A DNA stretch of 34,605 nucleotides, from NCBI GenBank assembly GCA_964400785.1, contig CAYNWB010000023.1, positions 1-34,605 of the forward strand, read 5' to 3'. Made by a program: the position numbers and the translations under genes. This DNA is from CAVQGZ01 sp964400785. Lineage in GTDB: Bacteria > Actinomycetota > Actinomycetes > Jiangellales > Jiangellaceae. A model generated the notes under the pieces. That model did no database searches and was not told the origin of the DNA. It saw only the letters and a list, made by a program, of their open reading frames with translations. Shown one piece after another: positions 22,804 to 30,410 of this stretch; positions within the stretch are counted from its first letter, which is position 1; every line of letters begins with the position of its first letter.

Positions 22804-23916
22804 CTACCTGGGCGCGAGCGGCGCACCAAAACCACTGGGCACCGGGTCGGGAGCCACTCGCGTCAGCCTCGCCAGCCCCATGCGCCGCGCCAACGCCAGC
22901 GCAAGAGCCGCATACACGAGCATTCCGACCACGTCGAGCAGGGCGATGCTCCACGGGGCGTCGGTGGGAGTCAACGAGGGGGCGAGCTCGCCGGCGGCAC
23001 TGGCGATGAGCAGCACGACCATGTTGTTCACGACGTGGATGCCGATCGCGGCCTCGAGCCCGCCGGTACGGATGGTGAGCACCGCGGCGATGACACCGAA
23101 GGCGAACCGGTTGGCGAACAGCGCCGGGTTCTGGCTGCCGTGCGCGAGCGCGAACAGCAGCGACGTGACCACCACGGCGAACCAGGGGTGACGCACCCAT
23201 GCCCCGAGAGCCTGCAGCCCGTAGCCGCGAAAGCCGTACTCCTCGCCGGCCGCCTGCAGCGGTGTCGTCAGCACGATCACCAGGGCGAACGGCAACCACG
23301 CGGCGAACGACAGCGGCTCGGACGCCGGCGCGCCGCTGCTCACCGCACCGCCGACCAACCCGCTGATCGGCAGCACCACCAGCGTGACCCCGACCTCGAT
23401 CAGCAGGCAGAGCGCCAGGAACTTCCAGCGCATCCTGCCCACCACCGAGTGCAGCCAGCCGGGCCGTAGCTGGTGCCCGGCGAGCATCCCCAGGATCGCG
23501 GCCGGGATGAACGCAGCCAAGGAGAGGTTGACACCCAGCAAGCCCAACGGGTCGCTGATCAGGGCGCCGGCTGGGTCGGTCTGGGCGTCGGAGAGGTCGA
23601 TCGCCCCGGACAGGAAGGCCGGAAGCAGGGCGGCCGTCGTCACCACCAGGCTGATGACGAGAAACGTCACACCGGTGACGAGCAGCCCGAGAAGGGGACG
23701 CCACCAGCGATAGCTGCGGGTGCGGAGCATGCGGTGGTAGGGCAGGGCCTCGTCGTACTCAGCCTGACCCCACGGGCGACGCGGCGCGACCGGGAGCGGG
23801 CGGGGCGGCGCAGTCGGGGTCAGCGCAGGCGGTGGCGGCGGGCCGGGCACCGGGAGGGGCGGTGGGCCGCCCGACCCGATCGCGAACGGGTCGGAGCCCG
23901 GAGGTGGCACCGTCAT
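22804..23916 (-). CDS. CPBP-family intramembrane metalloprotease
   Basis: A 370-residue protein with a proline-rich cytoplasmic N-terminus (residues 1-50) and about eight transmembrane helices. The CPBP (Abi/CAAX) active-site motifs are present: EEYGFRG (Glu225, Glu226, Arg230), His259 in FALAHGSQNP, and His294/Asn298 in HVVNN. These are the predicted zinc and catalytic residues. The substrate is unknown; roles in lipid-anchor or bacteriocin processing are known in the family. The ATG at 23916 overlaps the gltX stop (ATGA). Confidence 0.9.
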   Translation of the reverse strand: MTVPPPGSDPFAIGSGGPPPLPVPGPPPPPALTPTAPPRPLPVAPRRPWGQAEYDEALPYHRMLRTRSYRWWRPLLGLLVTGVTFLVISLVVTTAALLPAFLSGAIDLSDAQTDPAGALISDPLGLLGVNLSLAAFIPAAILGMLAGHQLRPGWLHSVVGRMRWKFLALCLLIEVGVTLVVLPISGLVGGAVSSGAPASEPLSFAAWLPFALVIVLTTPLQAAGEEYGFRGYGLQALGAWVRHPWFAVVVTSLLFALAHGSQNPALFANRFAFGVIAAVLTIRTGGLEAAIGIHVVNNMVVLLIASAAGELAPSLTPTDAPWSIALLDVVGMLVYAALALALARRMGLARLTRVAPDPVPSGFGAPLAPR

Positions 23917-25430
23917 GGCGCCACACCTGTGGCGAGCGCCTCCAGTCGTGCCAACGTCCGGTCGCGCCCGAGAAGCTCCATCGACTCGAACAGGGGCGGG
24001 GAGACCCGGCGGCCGGTGACCGCGACACGAGCCGGGCCGAAGGCGAGCCTCGGCTTGAGGCCCAGCTGCTCCACCAGCGCCTCGCGCAGCGCCGTCTCGA
24101 TGCTCGCGGCGTCCCACGGCTCGACGGCCTGCAGGGCCTGCCGGGATGCGTCCAGGATCTCGGGGGCGTTCTGCTTGAGGCCCGCAACCGCCTGGGGCTC
24201 GACCTCGAAGCCCTGCTCGTCCACGACCAGGAACCGCAGCATCGCCGCAGCCTCCTCCAGCGTGGTGACCCGCTCCTGCACCAGGGGCGTGGCCTGGCGC
24301 ACCACGTCGGCGGACGCACTCTGCGCCGACGGCAGGTCTCCACGGACGAGCATGAACGACACGACCCTCTCGGCCAGGTCGTCCACCTCCAGCATGCGCA
24401 TCCAGGTGCCGTTGATGGCTTCGCACTTGGCCAGGTCGAAGCGCGCGGGATTGGGGTTGACCCGGGTGACGTCGAACGCCTCGGCCATCTCGTCCATCGA
24501 GAAGATGTCGCGGTCGTCGGCGATCGACCAGCCGAGCAGCGCCAGGTAGTTCAGCAGGCCCTCCGGCAGGAACCCCCGGTCGCGGTAGAGCCGCAGGTTG
24601 GACTCCGGGTCGCGCTTGGACAGCTTGCGGTTGCCCTCCCCCATCACGAAGGGCAGGTGGCCGAACGCCGGGTCGCGGTCGTCACCGATGCCGATCTCGC
24701 GCAGCGCGCGGTACATGGCGAGCTGCCGGGGCGTGGACGAGAGCAGGTCCTCACCGCGCAGCACGTGCGTGATGCCCATCAGCACGTCGTCGACGGGGTT
24801 CACCAGGGTGTAGAGGGGGTCCCCGGTGGCCCGGGTGATCACGAAGTCGGGCAGGTGCTCGCCGGCGACGCTGATGGGGCCGCGCACCAGGTCGTCCCAC
24901 TGCCAGTGCTGGTCGGGCATCCGCAGTCGCAGCACCAGGGTGCGTCCCTCGGCGCGCAGCGCCGCCTTCGCCGCGTCTGACAGGTCGCGGTCGGCGTTGT
25001 CGTAGCCGCGCTTGGGATCCTCGCCGCGGGAACGCCGCCGGTGCTCGACCTCGTCGGGAGTCGAGAACGACTCGTAGGCCAGGCCGGCATCAAGCAGACG
25101 GGCGGCGACGTCGGCGTAGACCTCGCGTCGCTGCGACTGCCGGTACGGGGCGTGGGGGCCGCCGACCTCGGGCCCCTCGTCCCAGTCCAGCCCGAGCCAG
25201 CGCAGCGCCTCGAGCATGTCGGCGTACGACTGCTCGCTGTCTCGGGCGGCGTCGGTGTCCTCGATGCGAAAGACGAACGTGCCCCCGTAGTGGCGGGCGA
25301 ACGCCCAGTTGAACAAGGCCGTCCGGATGACCCCCACGTGGGGGTTGCCGGTCGGGGACGGGCAGAAGCGCACCCGTACCTGATCGGCGGGAAGGTCACG
25401 TAGAACCGGGTCCGTCACCGGCGTCCTCAC
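23913..25430 (-). CDS. gltX: Glutamyl-tRNA synthetase
   Basis: A class I aminoacyl-tRNA synthetase. The HIGH-box form is PSPTGNPHVG (residues 25-34), and the KMSKS-box form is KLSKRD. RIEDTD is also present. Length is 505 residues. In actinobacteria it probably charges both tRNA-Glu and tRNA-Gln. The GTG at 25430 follows the stop of the upstream gene with no spacer (TAAGTG), which makes it part of the same transcript. A second GTG four codons on is possible. Confidence 0.95.
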   Translation of the reverse strand: MRTPVTDPVLRDLPADQVRVRFCPSPTGNPHVGVIRTALFNWAFARHYGGTFVFRIEDTDAARDSEQSYADMLEALRWLGLDWDEGPEVGGPHAPYRQSQRREVYADVAARLLDAGLAYESFSTPDEVEHRRRSRGEDPKRGYDNADRDLSDAAKAALRAEGRTLVLRLRMPDQHWQWDDLVRGPISVAGEHLPDFVITRATGDPLYTLVNPVDDVLMGITHVLRGEDLLSSTPRQLAMYRALREIGIGDDRDPAFGHLPFVMGEGNRKLSKRDPESNLRLYRDRGFLPEGLLNYLALLGWSIADDRDIFSMDEMAEAFDVTRVNPNPARFDLAKCEAINGTWMRMLEVDDLAERVVSFMLVRGDLPSAQSASADVVRQATPLVQERVTTLEEAAAMLRFLVVDEQGFEVEPQAVAGLKQNAPEILDASRQALQAVEPWDAASIETALREALVEQLGLKPRLAFGPARVAVTGRRVSPPLFESMELLGRDRTLARLEALATGVAP

Positions 25431-26249
25431 TTAGCTCTCGTCCATGGTCAGGCTGGTCTCGGCGACGACGCCGTGGCGGAGCACGCCGATGCCCTCGATC
25501 TCGATCTCGACGGTGTCACCGTCGGCGACCGGTGCCACCCCGGCCGGCGTGCCGGTGAGGATCACGTCCCCCGGGAGCAGCGTGAAGGCAGCGCTGACCT
25601 CGGCGACCAGCCCGGCGACGTCGTGCACCATCGCCGAGGTGCGCGCGCGTTGACGAACCTCGCCGTTGACCCGGCACTCGATGGCGAGGTCGGACGGGTC
25701 GAGCACCGTCGTCAGCCAAGGCCCGAGCGGGCAGAACGTGTCGAAGCCCTTGGCGCGGGCCCACTGGCCGTCACTCGCCTGCAGGTCACGGGCCGTGACG
25801 TCGTCGGCGCACGTGTAGCCGAGGATCACCTCGGCGGCACGTTCGCGCGGCACGTCCTTGCACAGCCGCCCGATCACCACGGCCAGCTCGGCCTCGTGGT
25901 GCACCTCTCTCGACTGGCGTGGCAGCACCACAGCGTCCTGCGGGCCGATCACGCTGGTGTTGGGCTTGAGGAACATCAGGGGCGAGGCCGGGACGTCGTT
26001 GCCGAGCTCGGCAGCGTGGTCGGCGTAGTTGCGCCCGATGCCGACGATCTTGCTGCGCGGGATGACAGGGGCGAGCAGCCGTGCGTCGGCCAGCGGCAGC
26101 CGCTCCCCCGTGAACTGGACCGGCCGGTAGAGCGGGTCGCCCTCGACGACCGCGAGAACGGCGTCCTGGGTCGACCCATCCGCGCCGAGGCCCTCGACGA
26201 CGGCGAACCGCGGGTCGGCGGACTCGGTGGTGAACCGGGCGATGCGCAC
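25431..26249 (-). CDS. Fumarylacetoacetate hydrolase-family protein
   Basis: A 272-residue FAH-fold protein. The metal site motifs are HHEAELAVVIGR (His-x-Glu) and YTCADDVTARDLQ (Asp), and GIGRNYADHAAELGN and LTGTPAGVAPVADGD are typical. Family members are hydrolases, decarboxylases or isomerases of 2-oxo acids (for example acylpyruvases). The precise substrate is not fixed by sequence; the gene commonly lies beside gltX in actinobacteria. The GTG start at 26249 is placed 7 bases after TAGCCT, suggesting a leaderless transcript. Confidence 0.9.
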   Translation of the reverse strand: MRIARFTTESADPRFAVVEGLGADGSTQDAVLAVVEGDPLYRPVQFTGERLPLADARLLAPVIPRSKIVGIGRNYADHAAELGNDVPASPLMFLKPNTSVIGPQDAVVLPRQSREVHHEAELAVVIGRLCKDVPRERAAEVILGYTCADDVTARDLQASDGQWARAKGFDTFCPLGPWLTTVLDPSDLAIECRVNGEVRQRARTSAMVHDVAGLVAEVSAAFTLLPGDVILTGTPAGVAPVADGDTVEIEIEGIGVLRHGVVAETSLTMDES

Positions 26250-26256
26250 GACCGGC

Positions 26257-26262
26257 AGGCTA
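26257..26262 (-). promoter_or_regulatory. -10 box for leaderless FAH-gltX transcript
   Basis: The minus strand reads TAGCCT, seven bases, then the GTG of the FAH-family gene. There is no ribosome site. The spacing equals that seen before thiL. If active it allows gltX to be expressed without passing the cimA attenuator. Confidence 0.45.
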
Positions 26263-26303
26263 CCTGCGCCTGCGGCGACCCCGCCTGCGCTGTCCACCGG
26301 TCG

Positions 26304-27920
26304 TCACCGCGGCGGCTGGCCCAGGCGCAGCAGGCCGAACACGAGCCCGTCCATGAGCGCCTCCCACGAGGCCTCGACCACGTTGGCGCCCACGCCGACC
26401 GTGCGCCAGGTGGTCGTGCCGTCCGTGGTGGTGATGAGCACCCGCGTGATGGCGTCGGTGCCGTGCTCGGTGTCGAGGATGCGCACCTTGAAGTCGACGA
26501 GCTCGATCTTGGCGAGCTCCGGGTAGAGCTGGCCGATCGCGTGCCGCAGGGCCTGGTCGAGCGCGTTGACCGGGCCGTTGCCCTCGCCGACGGCGACCAC
26601 GCGCTCGCCGGAGGCACGCAGCTTGACCGTCGCCTCGCTCAGCGCCTCGCCGGCCGGGTTCGACTCGGTGATGGCCCGCCACGACTCGACGTCGAAGTAG
26701 CTCGGGCGCAGGCCCTCGACCTCCTCGCGCAGCAGCAGCTCGAACGAGGCGTCAGCCGCCTCGAACGTGTAGCCCTGCGACTCGAGCACCTTCACCCGGT
26801 CGGTGATGCGCGTGAGCAGCGCCCGGTCGGCCGACAGGTCGTAGCCCAGCTCGCGACCCTTGAGCTCGATCGAGGCGCGTCCCGCCATGTCCGAGACCAG
26901 CATGCGCATGTCGTTGCCGACGTCGGCAGGATCGGCGTGCTGGTAGAGCATCGGGTCGACCTTGACGGCGCTGGCGTGCAGACCCGCCTTGTGGGCGAAC
27001 GCGCTGACACCGACGTACGGCTGTCGCGAGTAGGGCGGGATGTTGGTGACCTCGGCGACGGCGTGGGCGATGCGGGTGGCCTCGCTCAGGGCACCGTCGG
27101 GCAGCAGGGCATGGCCGCGCTTGAGCTGCAGGTCGGCGACGACCGTCACGAGGTCGGCGTTGCCCGTACGTTCCCCGTAGCCGTTGAGGGTGCCCTGCAC
27201 GTGCGTCGCCCCGACGTCGACGGCGGCCAGCGTGTTGGCCACGGCGCACCCCGTGTCGTTGTGGCAGTGGATGCCCAGCCGCAGGCCGGTGGCCTCGGCG
27301 ACGTCGGCGACGACGCGAGCCACGTCGTCGGGCAGCATCCCGCCGTTGGTGTCGCACAGGACCGCGAGGTCGCCGCCGGCCTCGGCGGCTGCCATGAGCA
27401 CGTCGAGGGCGTAGGACCGGTCGGAGCGGTACCCGTCGAAGAAGTGCTCGGCGTCGAGAAAGACGCGGCGCCCGTGCGCGGTGAGGTAGGCGACGGTGTC
27501 GGCGACCATGGCGAGGTTCTCCTGGCGCGTCGTGCGCAGGGCCAGCTCGACGTGGCGGTCGTGGCTCTTCGCGACGAGGGTCACCACATCGGTACGCGCG
27601 TCGAGCAGCGCCTGCACCAGCGGGTCGTCCTCGACGGCGACCCCGGCACGTCGCGTGGCGCCGAAGGCCGCCATCCGCGCGTGACGCAGGTCGAGCTCGT
27701 CGGCGGCCCGGCGGAAGAACTCGGTGTCCTTCGGGTTGGCACCCGGCCACCCGCCCTCGATGAACCCGACGCCGAGGTCGTCGAGGTAGCGGGCGATGGT
27801 CAGCTTGTCCTCGACCGACAGCGACAGCCCCTCCTGCTGGGCGCCGTCGCGCAGGGTGGTGTCGTAGACGTGGAACGCGTCGCCCGCGGTCGGGGCCGGG
27901 GTGCTCGGCGAGGTGCTCAT
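26304..27920 (-). CDS. cimA: (R)-citramalate synthase
   Basis: CimA condenses pyruvate and acetyl-CoA to citramalate, opening the threonine-independent route to isoleucine. The catalytic domain has YDTTLRDGAQQEG (DTTLRDG at residues 20-26) and the metal site HCHNDTGC (His218, His220), then NGYGERTGNADL. GVGFIEGGWPGANPKD is typical of the CimA branch and not LeuA. The C-terminal LeuA_dimer domain (about residues 395-535) is the site of isoleucine feedback in the family. Length is 538 residues. The ATG at 27920 has a GGAGGAA site; that site abuts a terminator whose leader is described separately. LeuB, and LeuC and LeuD further along, would complete the pathway to 2-oxobutyrate. Confidence 0.95.
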   Translation of the reverse strand: MSTSPSTPAPTAGDAFHVYDTTLRDGAQQEGLSLSVEDKLTIARYLDDLGVGFIEGGWPGANPKDTEFFRRAADELDLRHARMAAFGATRRAGVAVEDDPLVQALLDARTDVVTLVAKSHDRHVELALRTTRQENLAMVADTVAYLTAHGRRVFLDAEHFFDGYRSDRSYALDVLMAAAEAGGDLAVLCDTNGGMLPDDVARVVADVAEATGLRLGIHCHNDTGCAVANTLAAVDVGATHVQGTLNGYGERTGNADLVTVVADLQLKRGHALLPDGALSEATRIAHAVAEVTNIPPYSRQPYVGVSAFAHKAGLHASAVKVDPMLYQHADPADVGNDMRMLVSDMAGRASIELKGRELGYDLSADRALLTRITDRVKVLESQGYTFEAADASFELLLREEVEGLRPSYFDVESWRAITESNPAGEALSEATVKLRASGERVVAVGEGNGPVNALDQALRHAIGQLYPELAKIELVDFKVRILDTEHGTDAITRVLITTTDGTTTWRTVGVGANVVEASWEALMDGLVFGLLRLGQPPR

Positions 27921-27933
27921 CTGTTCCTCCACG

Positions 27934-27967
27934 AAAAAGACCCTTCGCGACGTGGGTGCGAAGGGTC
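27934..27967 (-). terminator. Intrinsic terminator (attenuator) in front of cimA
   Basis: A perfect 10-base-pair hairpin (27958-27967 with 27939-27948, arm GACCCTTCGC, 9-base loop) followed at once by TTTTT (27934-27938). It is the only hairpin with a T-tract in the window. It ends 13 bases before the cimA ATG, so it acts on cimA and can also close the ilvE transcript. Confidence 0.85.
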
Positions 27968-28029
27968 GGCGCGTTCGGTGCGGGTCAACCCGCCGAACGC
28001 GCCCTCGTAATGATGATGGCGGTTGTCAT
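27959..28029 (-). promoter_or_regulatory. Attenuator leader of cimA: hairpin A and alternative pairing
   Basis: Hairpin A pairs 27993-28003 with 27968-27978 (11 perfect pairs) and extends by a CGGG/CCCG inner stem. It lies directly beside the terminator hairpin. A competing pairing joins CGGCGGGTTG (27986-27995) with CGACCCTTCG (27959-27968): 9 of 10 positions pair, two as G-U. That would break both hairpin A and the terminator. Hairpin A overlaps the last codons of the leader ORF, and the ORF stop sits in its loop. The three states are those of a classical amino-acid attenuator. I found no clear promoter; the transcript may begin just ahead of 28029 or read through from ilvE. Confidence 0.7.
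27985..28029 (-). CDS. Isoleucine-rich leader peptide of cimA, 14 codons
   Basis: The ORF reads MTTAIIITRARSAG and stops with TGA. Codons 5-7 are ATC ATC ATT (Ile) in a genome where such a run is uncommon, and three Thr codons surround them. Leader peptides of amino-acid attenuators show this enrichment for the amino acid made by the downstream pathway (compare the Thr/Ile run in the E. coli thr leader). There is no ribosome site ahead of the ATG, so translation would be leaderless, as in other actinobacterial amino-acid leaders. It is too short to be called by default gene finders. It starts 19 bases after the stop of the TTC38-like gene. Confidence 0.7.
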   Translation of the reverse strand: MTTAIIITRARSAG

Positions 28030-28048
28030 CGCTACACAGGGTGCCACA

Positions 28049-29326
28049 TCAGCGAGCCCGCACGGTGCGCAGGGCAGCCTCGTCCCACCGGTTGGGACGC
28101 CGCTCGGTGCGCTCGGTCAGCACCCGGGCGGCCACGTCGGCACGGTCACCGCGGATCGCGGCATCGATGAGCACGTCCTCCACCACGTCGCGCTGGGCGC
28201 GTGAGCCTCCCCAGCGGTAGCAGGTGGGTCGCAGCGCGTCGAGCGCGTCCGCGGCGGCGGCGTACCGGCCGTCGACGTAGTCGGCCAACGCGCGGCACAG
28301 CGGCGCGAGCAGCTCGACGGCACCCGGCATGGCCATGCTGGGGGCCGTGCGGGCCAGCGCGCGCAGGTCGTCGGCGCGGTGCTGGACGGCGAGGCCGACG
28401 GCGGCGTGGAACCCGACGTACATGCTCGGCATCGCCGACAGCCACGCAGCCGGTGGCGACCCGGCCAGGCCCTCGGTGGGGTCCTCGTCGGGGCCGACCA
28501 GCCCACACAGGCGAGCGCGCATGAGAAGCGTGCCGTTGTCGACGACGTGACGAAAGGCGTCGCACCCCGGGCCGGCGAGCTCGTCCAGCCGGGCCAGGGT
28601 GGCCTCGGCGTCCCCGAGGGCCAGGGTGTGCAGGGCGGCGTGCCAGCCCATGTGGTGCACGTAGTCGCCCGAGGGGTCCATGCCTGCCCGAAAGCCGTCG
28701 AGCCAGGCCAGCCCGGCGGCATGGTCGGCGGTCTCGACGTGCACGTGGGCACGCAGATGGGCGGCTGTGACGGAGCCCGGCTGGGCCTTCAGGGCCTGCT
28801 CGGCCATCGCGCCGGCCTCGGCGAAGCGGCCCTGCTCCTGCACGACGAAACCGATCATGCACAGCAGGTAGGGGTGGTCACCGAGCACCCGACGGCTGGG
28901 CTCGTACATGGCCAGCACGGCGTCATGCACGTCGGCACGGGTCGAGCGCTCCACGATCGTGGCCGCCAGGCCGACGCCCAGAAGGTCACGGGGGTGCGCC
29001 GCCGCGTGCTCGACGCCGGCGTCGGCAGCCACCCACATGCCGTGGGTCAGCAGCAGGTCGAGAAAGTGCACCAGCGACCGCTCGTACTCGCTGCCGTGAC
29101 GCTGCACGCACTCCCGCGCCGTCGCCAGCGACGCCGGGGCTCGGGCCGGGTCGGCCAGCGCGAGCACGGCGTGGGCGAGCCCGAACCCGGGGTCGGCGAG
29201 CGTCGCCTGCTCGGCCGCCGTGCCTGCTCCGCCGTCGTGACGCAGGATGCAGTCGATCGCGTCGTCGAGCAGGGCGACAGCGTCCGGACGACCGGACACA
29301 CGGTTGCCCAGGGCGTCGGCCGTCAT
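28049..29326 (-). CDS. TTC38-like tetratricopeptide-type helical repeat protein
   Basis: A 425-residue all-helical protein that resembles the TTC38 family (begins with TADALGNRVSGRPDAVALLDDAI, then LADPGFGLAHAVLALA, and EQGRFAEAGAMAEQAL with later DAEATLARLDEL repeats). Family members are cytosolic and of unknown function. It has no signal peptide. The ATG is one base after the ilvE stop, so the gene is translationally coupled to ilvE within an amino-acid cluster. No link to amino-acid metabolism is known. It separates the ilvE transcript from the cimA leader. Confidence 0.8.
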   Translation of the reverse strand: MTADALGNRVSGRPDAVALLDDAIDCILRHDGGAGTAAEQATLADPGFGLAHAVLALADPARAPASLATARECVQRHGSEYERSLVHFLDLLLTHGMWVAADAGVEHAAAHPRDLLGVGLAATIVERSTRADVHDAVLAMYEPSRRVLGDHPYLLCMIGFVVQEQGRFAEAGAMAEQALKAQPGSVTAAHLRAHVHVETADHAAGLAWLDGFRAGMDPSGDYVHHMGWHAALHTLALGDAEATLARLDELAGPGCDAFRHVVDNGTLLMRARLCGLVGPDEDPTEGLAGSPPAAWLSAMPSMYVGFHAAVGLAVQHRADDLRALARTAPSMAMPGAVELLAPLCRALADYVDGRYAAAADALDALRPTCYRWGGSRAQRDVVEDVLIDAAIRGDRADVAARVLTERTERRPNRWDEAALRTVRAR

Positions 29327-29327
29327 G

Positions 29328-30410
29328 TCAGGCGATCGGGTGCATCCAGCCGTGCCGGTCGGCCACCCTGCCGTACTGCAGGTCGACGAGGGCTCGGCGG
29401 ATCTCGAGCGTCACCGGACCGGGCTCGCCGTCGCCGACGACGACCTCACCGGTGTCCCAGGCCAGCCGCGACACCGGGGTCACGACGGCGGCGGTCCCAC
29501 AGGCGAACACCTCGCGGATCTGCCCGGTGCGCGCCCCCTTCTGCCACTCGTCGATCGACACCTTGCGCTCGGACACGCGCAGGCCCTGCTCGGCCGCCAG
29601 CGTCAGGATCGAGCTGCGGGTGATGCCCTCCAGGATCGTCCCGGTCAGCTCCGGCGTCACCAGGCTGCCGTCGGCGTGGACGAAGAAGAGGTTCATGCCC
29701 CCGAGCTCCTCGACCCAGGTGCGCTCGACCGCGTCGAGGAAGACCACCTGCTGGCACCCGTGCTCGGCGGCCTGCTGCATGGCCAGCAGGCTGGCGGCGT
29801 AGTTGCCCGCGCACTTGGCGGCTCCGGTGCCGCCCGGGGCCGCCCGCGTGTAGTCGCTGGACAGCCAGATCGAGACTCCGGACACCCCGGTGGTGAAGTA
29901 GGGACCGGCCGGCGAGGCGATGAGGCAGAACGTCACCTGGTGGGCGGGGCGCACCCCGAGGAACGCCTCGGAGGCGAACATGAACGGTCGCAGGTACAGG
30001 CTGGTCTCGGGCGCGCTCGGCACCCAGTCGCGATCGGCGGTCACGAGCAGGTCGAGCGCGGCGACGAAGTCGTCGACGTCCAGCGTGGGCAGCGCCAGAC
30101 GACGGGCGCTGGCCTGGAACCGTGCAGCGTTCGCCTCGGGGCGGAAGGCCCACACCGAGCCATCGGCATGCCGGTACGCCTTGAGCCCCTCGAAGATCGC
30201 CTGCGCGTAGTGCAGCACGGCAGCGGCAGGGTCCATCGACAACGGCGCGTAGGGCCGCAGGGCCGCGTCGTGCCAGCCGGCGTGCGGAGTCCACGTGGCG
30301 GTGACCATGTGGTCGGTGAACCGCGTCCCGAAGCCGGGGCTGGCCAGCACCGACTGCCTCTCGTCGTCAGGGGTGGGCGTGGCTGGCCGGTGGTCGAAGG
30401 TGAGGGTCAT
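29328..30410 (-). CDS. ilvE: Branched-chain amino-acid aminotransferase
   Basis: IlvE performs the last step of leucine, isoleucine and valine synthesis. It is a fold-type IV PLP enzyme of 360 residues: YAQAIFEGLKAYR (68-80), LYLRPFMFASE, the Schiff-base Lys199 in GAAKCAGNYAASLLA, and EELGGMNLFF. The C-terminal GTAAVVTPV segment is typical. The ATG at 30410 overlaps the leuB stop (ATGA), so the pair is coupled. An upstream open frame exists but the family start and the overlap support 30410. Confidence 0.96.
   Translation of the reverse strand: MTLTFDHRPATPTPDDERQSVLASPGFGTRFTDHMVTATWTPHAGWHDAALRPYAPLSMDPAAAVLHYAQAIFEGLKAYRHADGSVWAFRPEANAARFQASARRLALPTLDVDDFVAALDLLVTADRDWVPSAPETSLYLRPFMFASEAFLGVRPAHQVTFCLIASPAGPYFTTGVSGVSIWLSSDYTRAAPGGTGAAKCAGNYAASLLAMQQAAEHGCQQVVFLDAVERTWVEELGGMNLFFVHADGSLVTPELTGTILEGITRSSILTLAAEQGLRVSERKVSIDEWQKGARTGQIREVFACGTAAVVTPVSRLAWDTGEVVVGDGEPGPVTLEIRRALVDLQYGRVADRHGWMHPIA

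Noticed and set aside
25473..28010. 845-codon plus-strand open frame over the FAH gene and cimA
   Set aside because: Antisense shadow; both minus-strand genes have clear catalytic motifs, and the frame also runs through the attenuator.
27934..28029. T-box riboswitch ahead of cimA
   Set aside because: No T-box consensus (GGGTGGNACCGCG type), no specifier loop layout; the leader is only about 100 bases and carries a translated Ile-rich ORF instead.
27934..28048. Plain intergenic terminator of the ilvE operon with a chance ORF
   Set aside because: Kept as the main alternative but judged less likely: an Ile run in a 14-codon ORF, hairpin over the stop codon, and competing pairings just before an isoleucine-pathway gene would all have to coincide.
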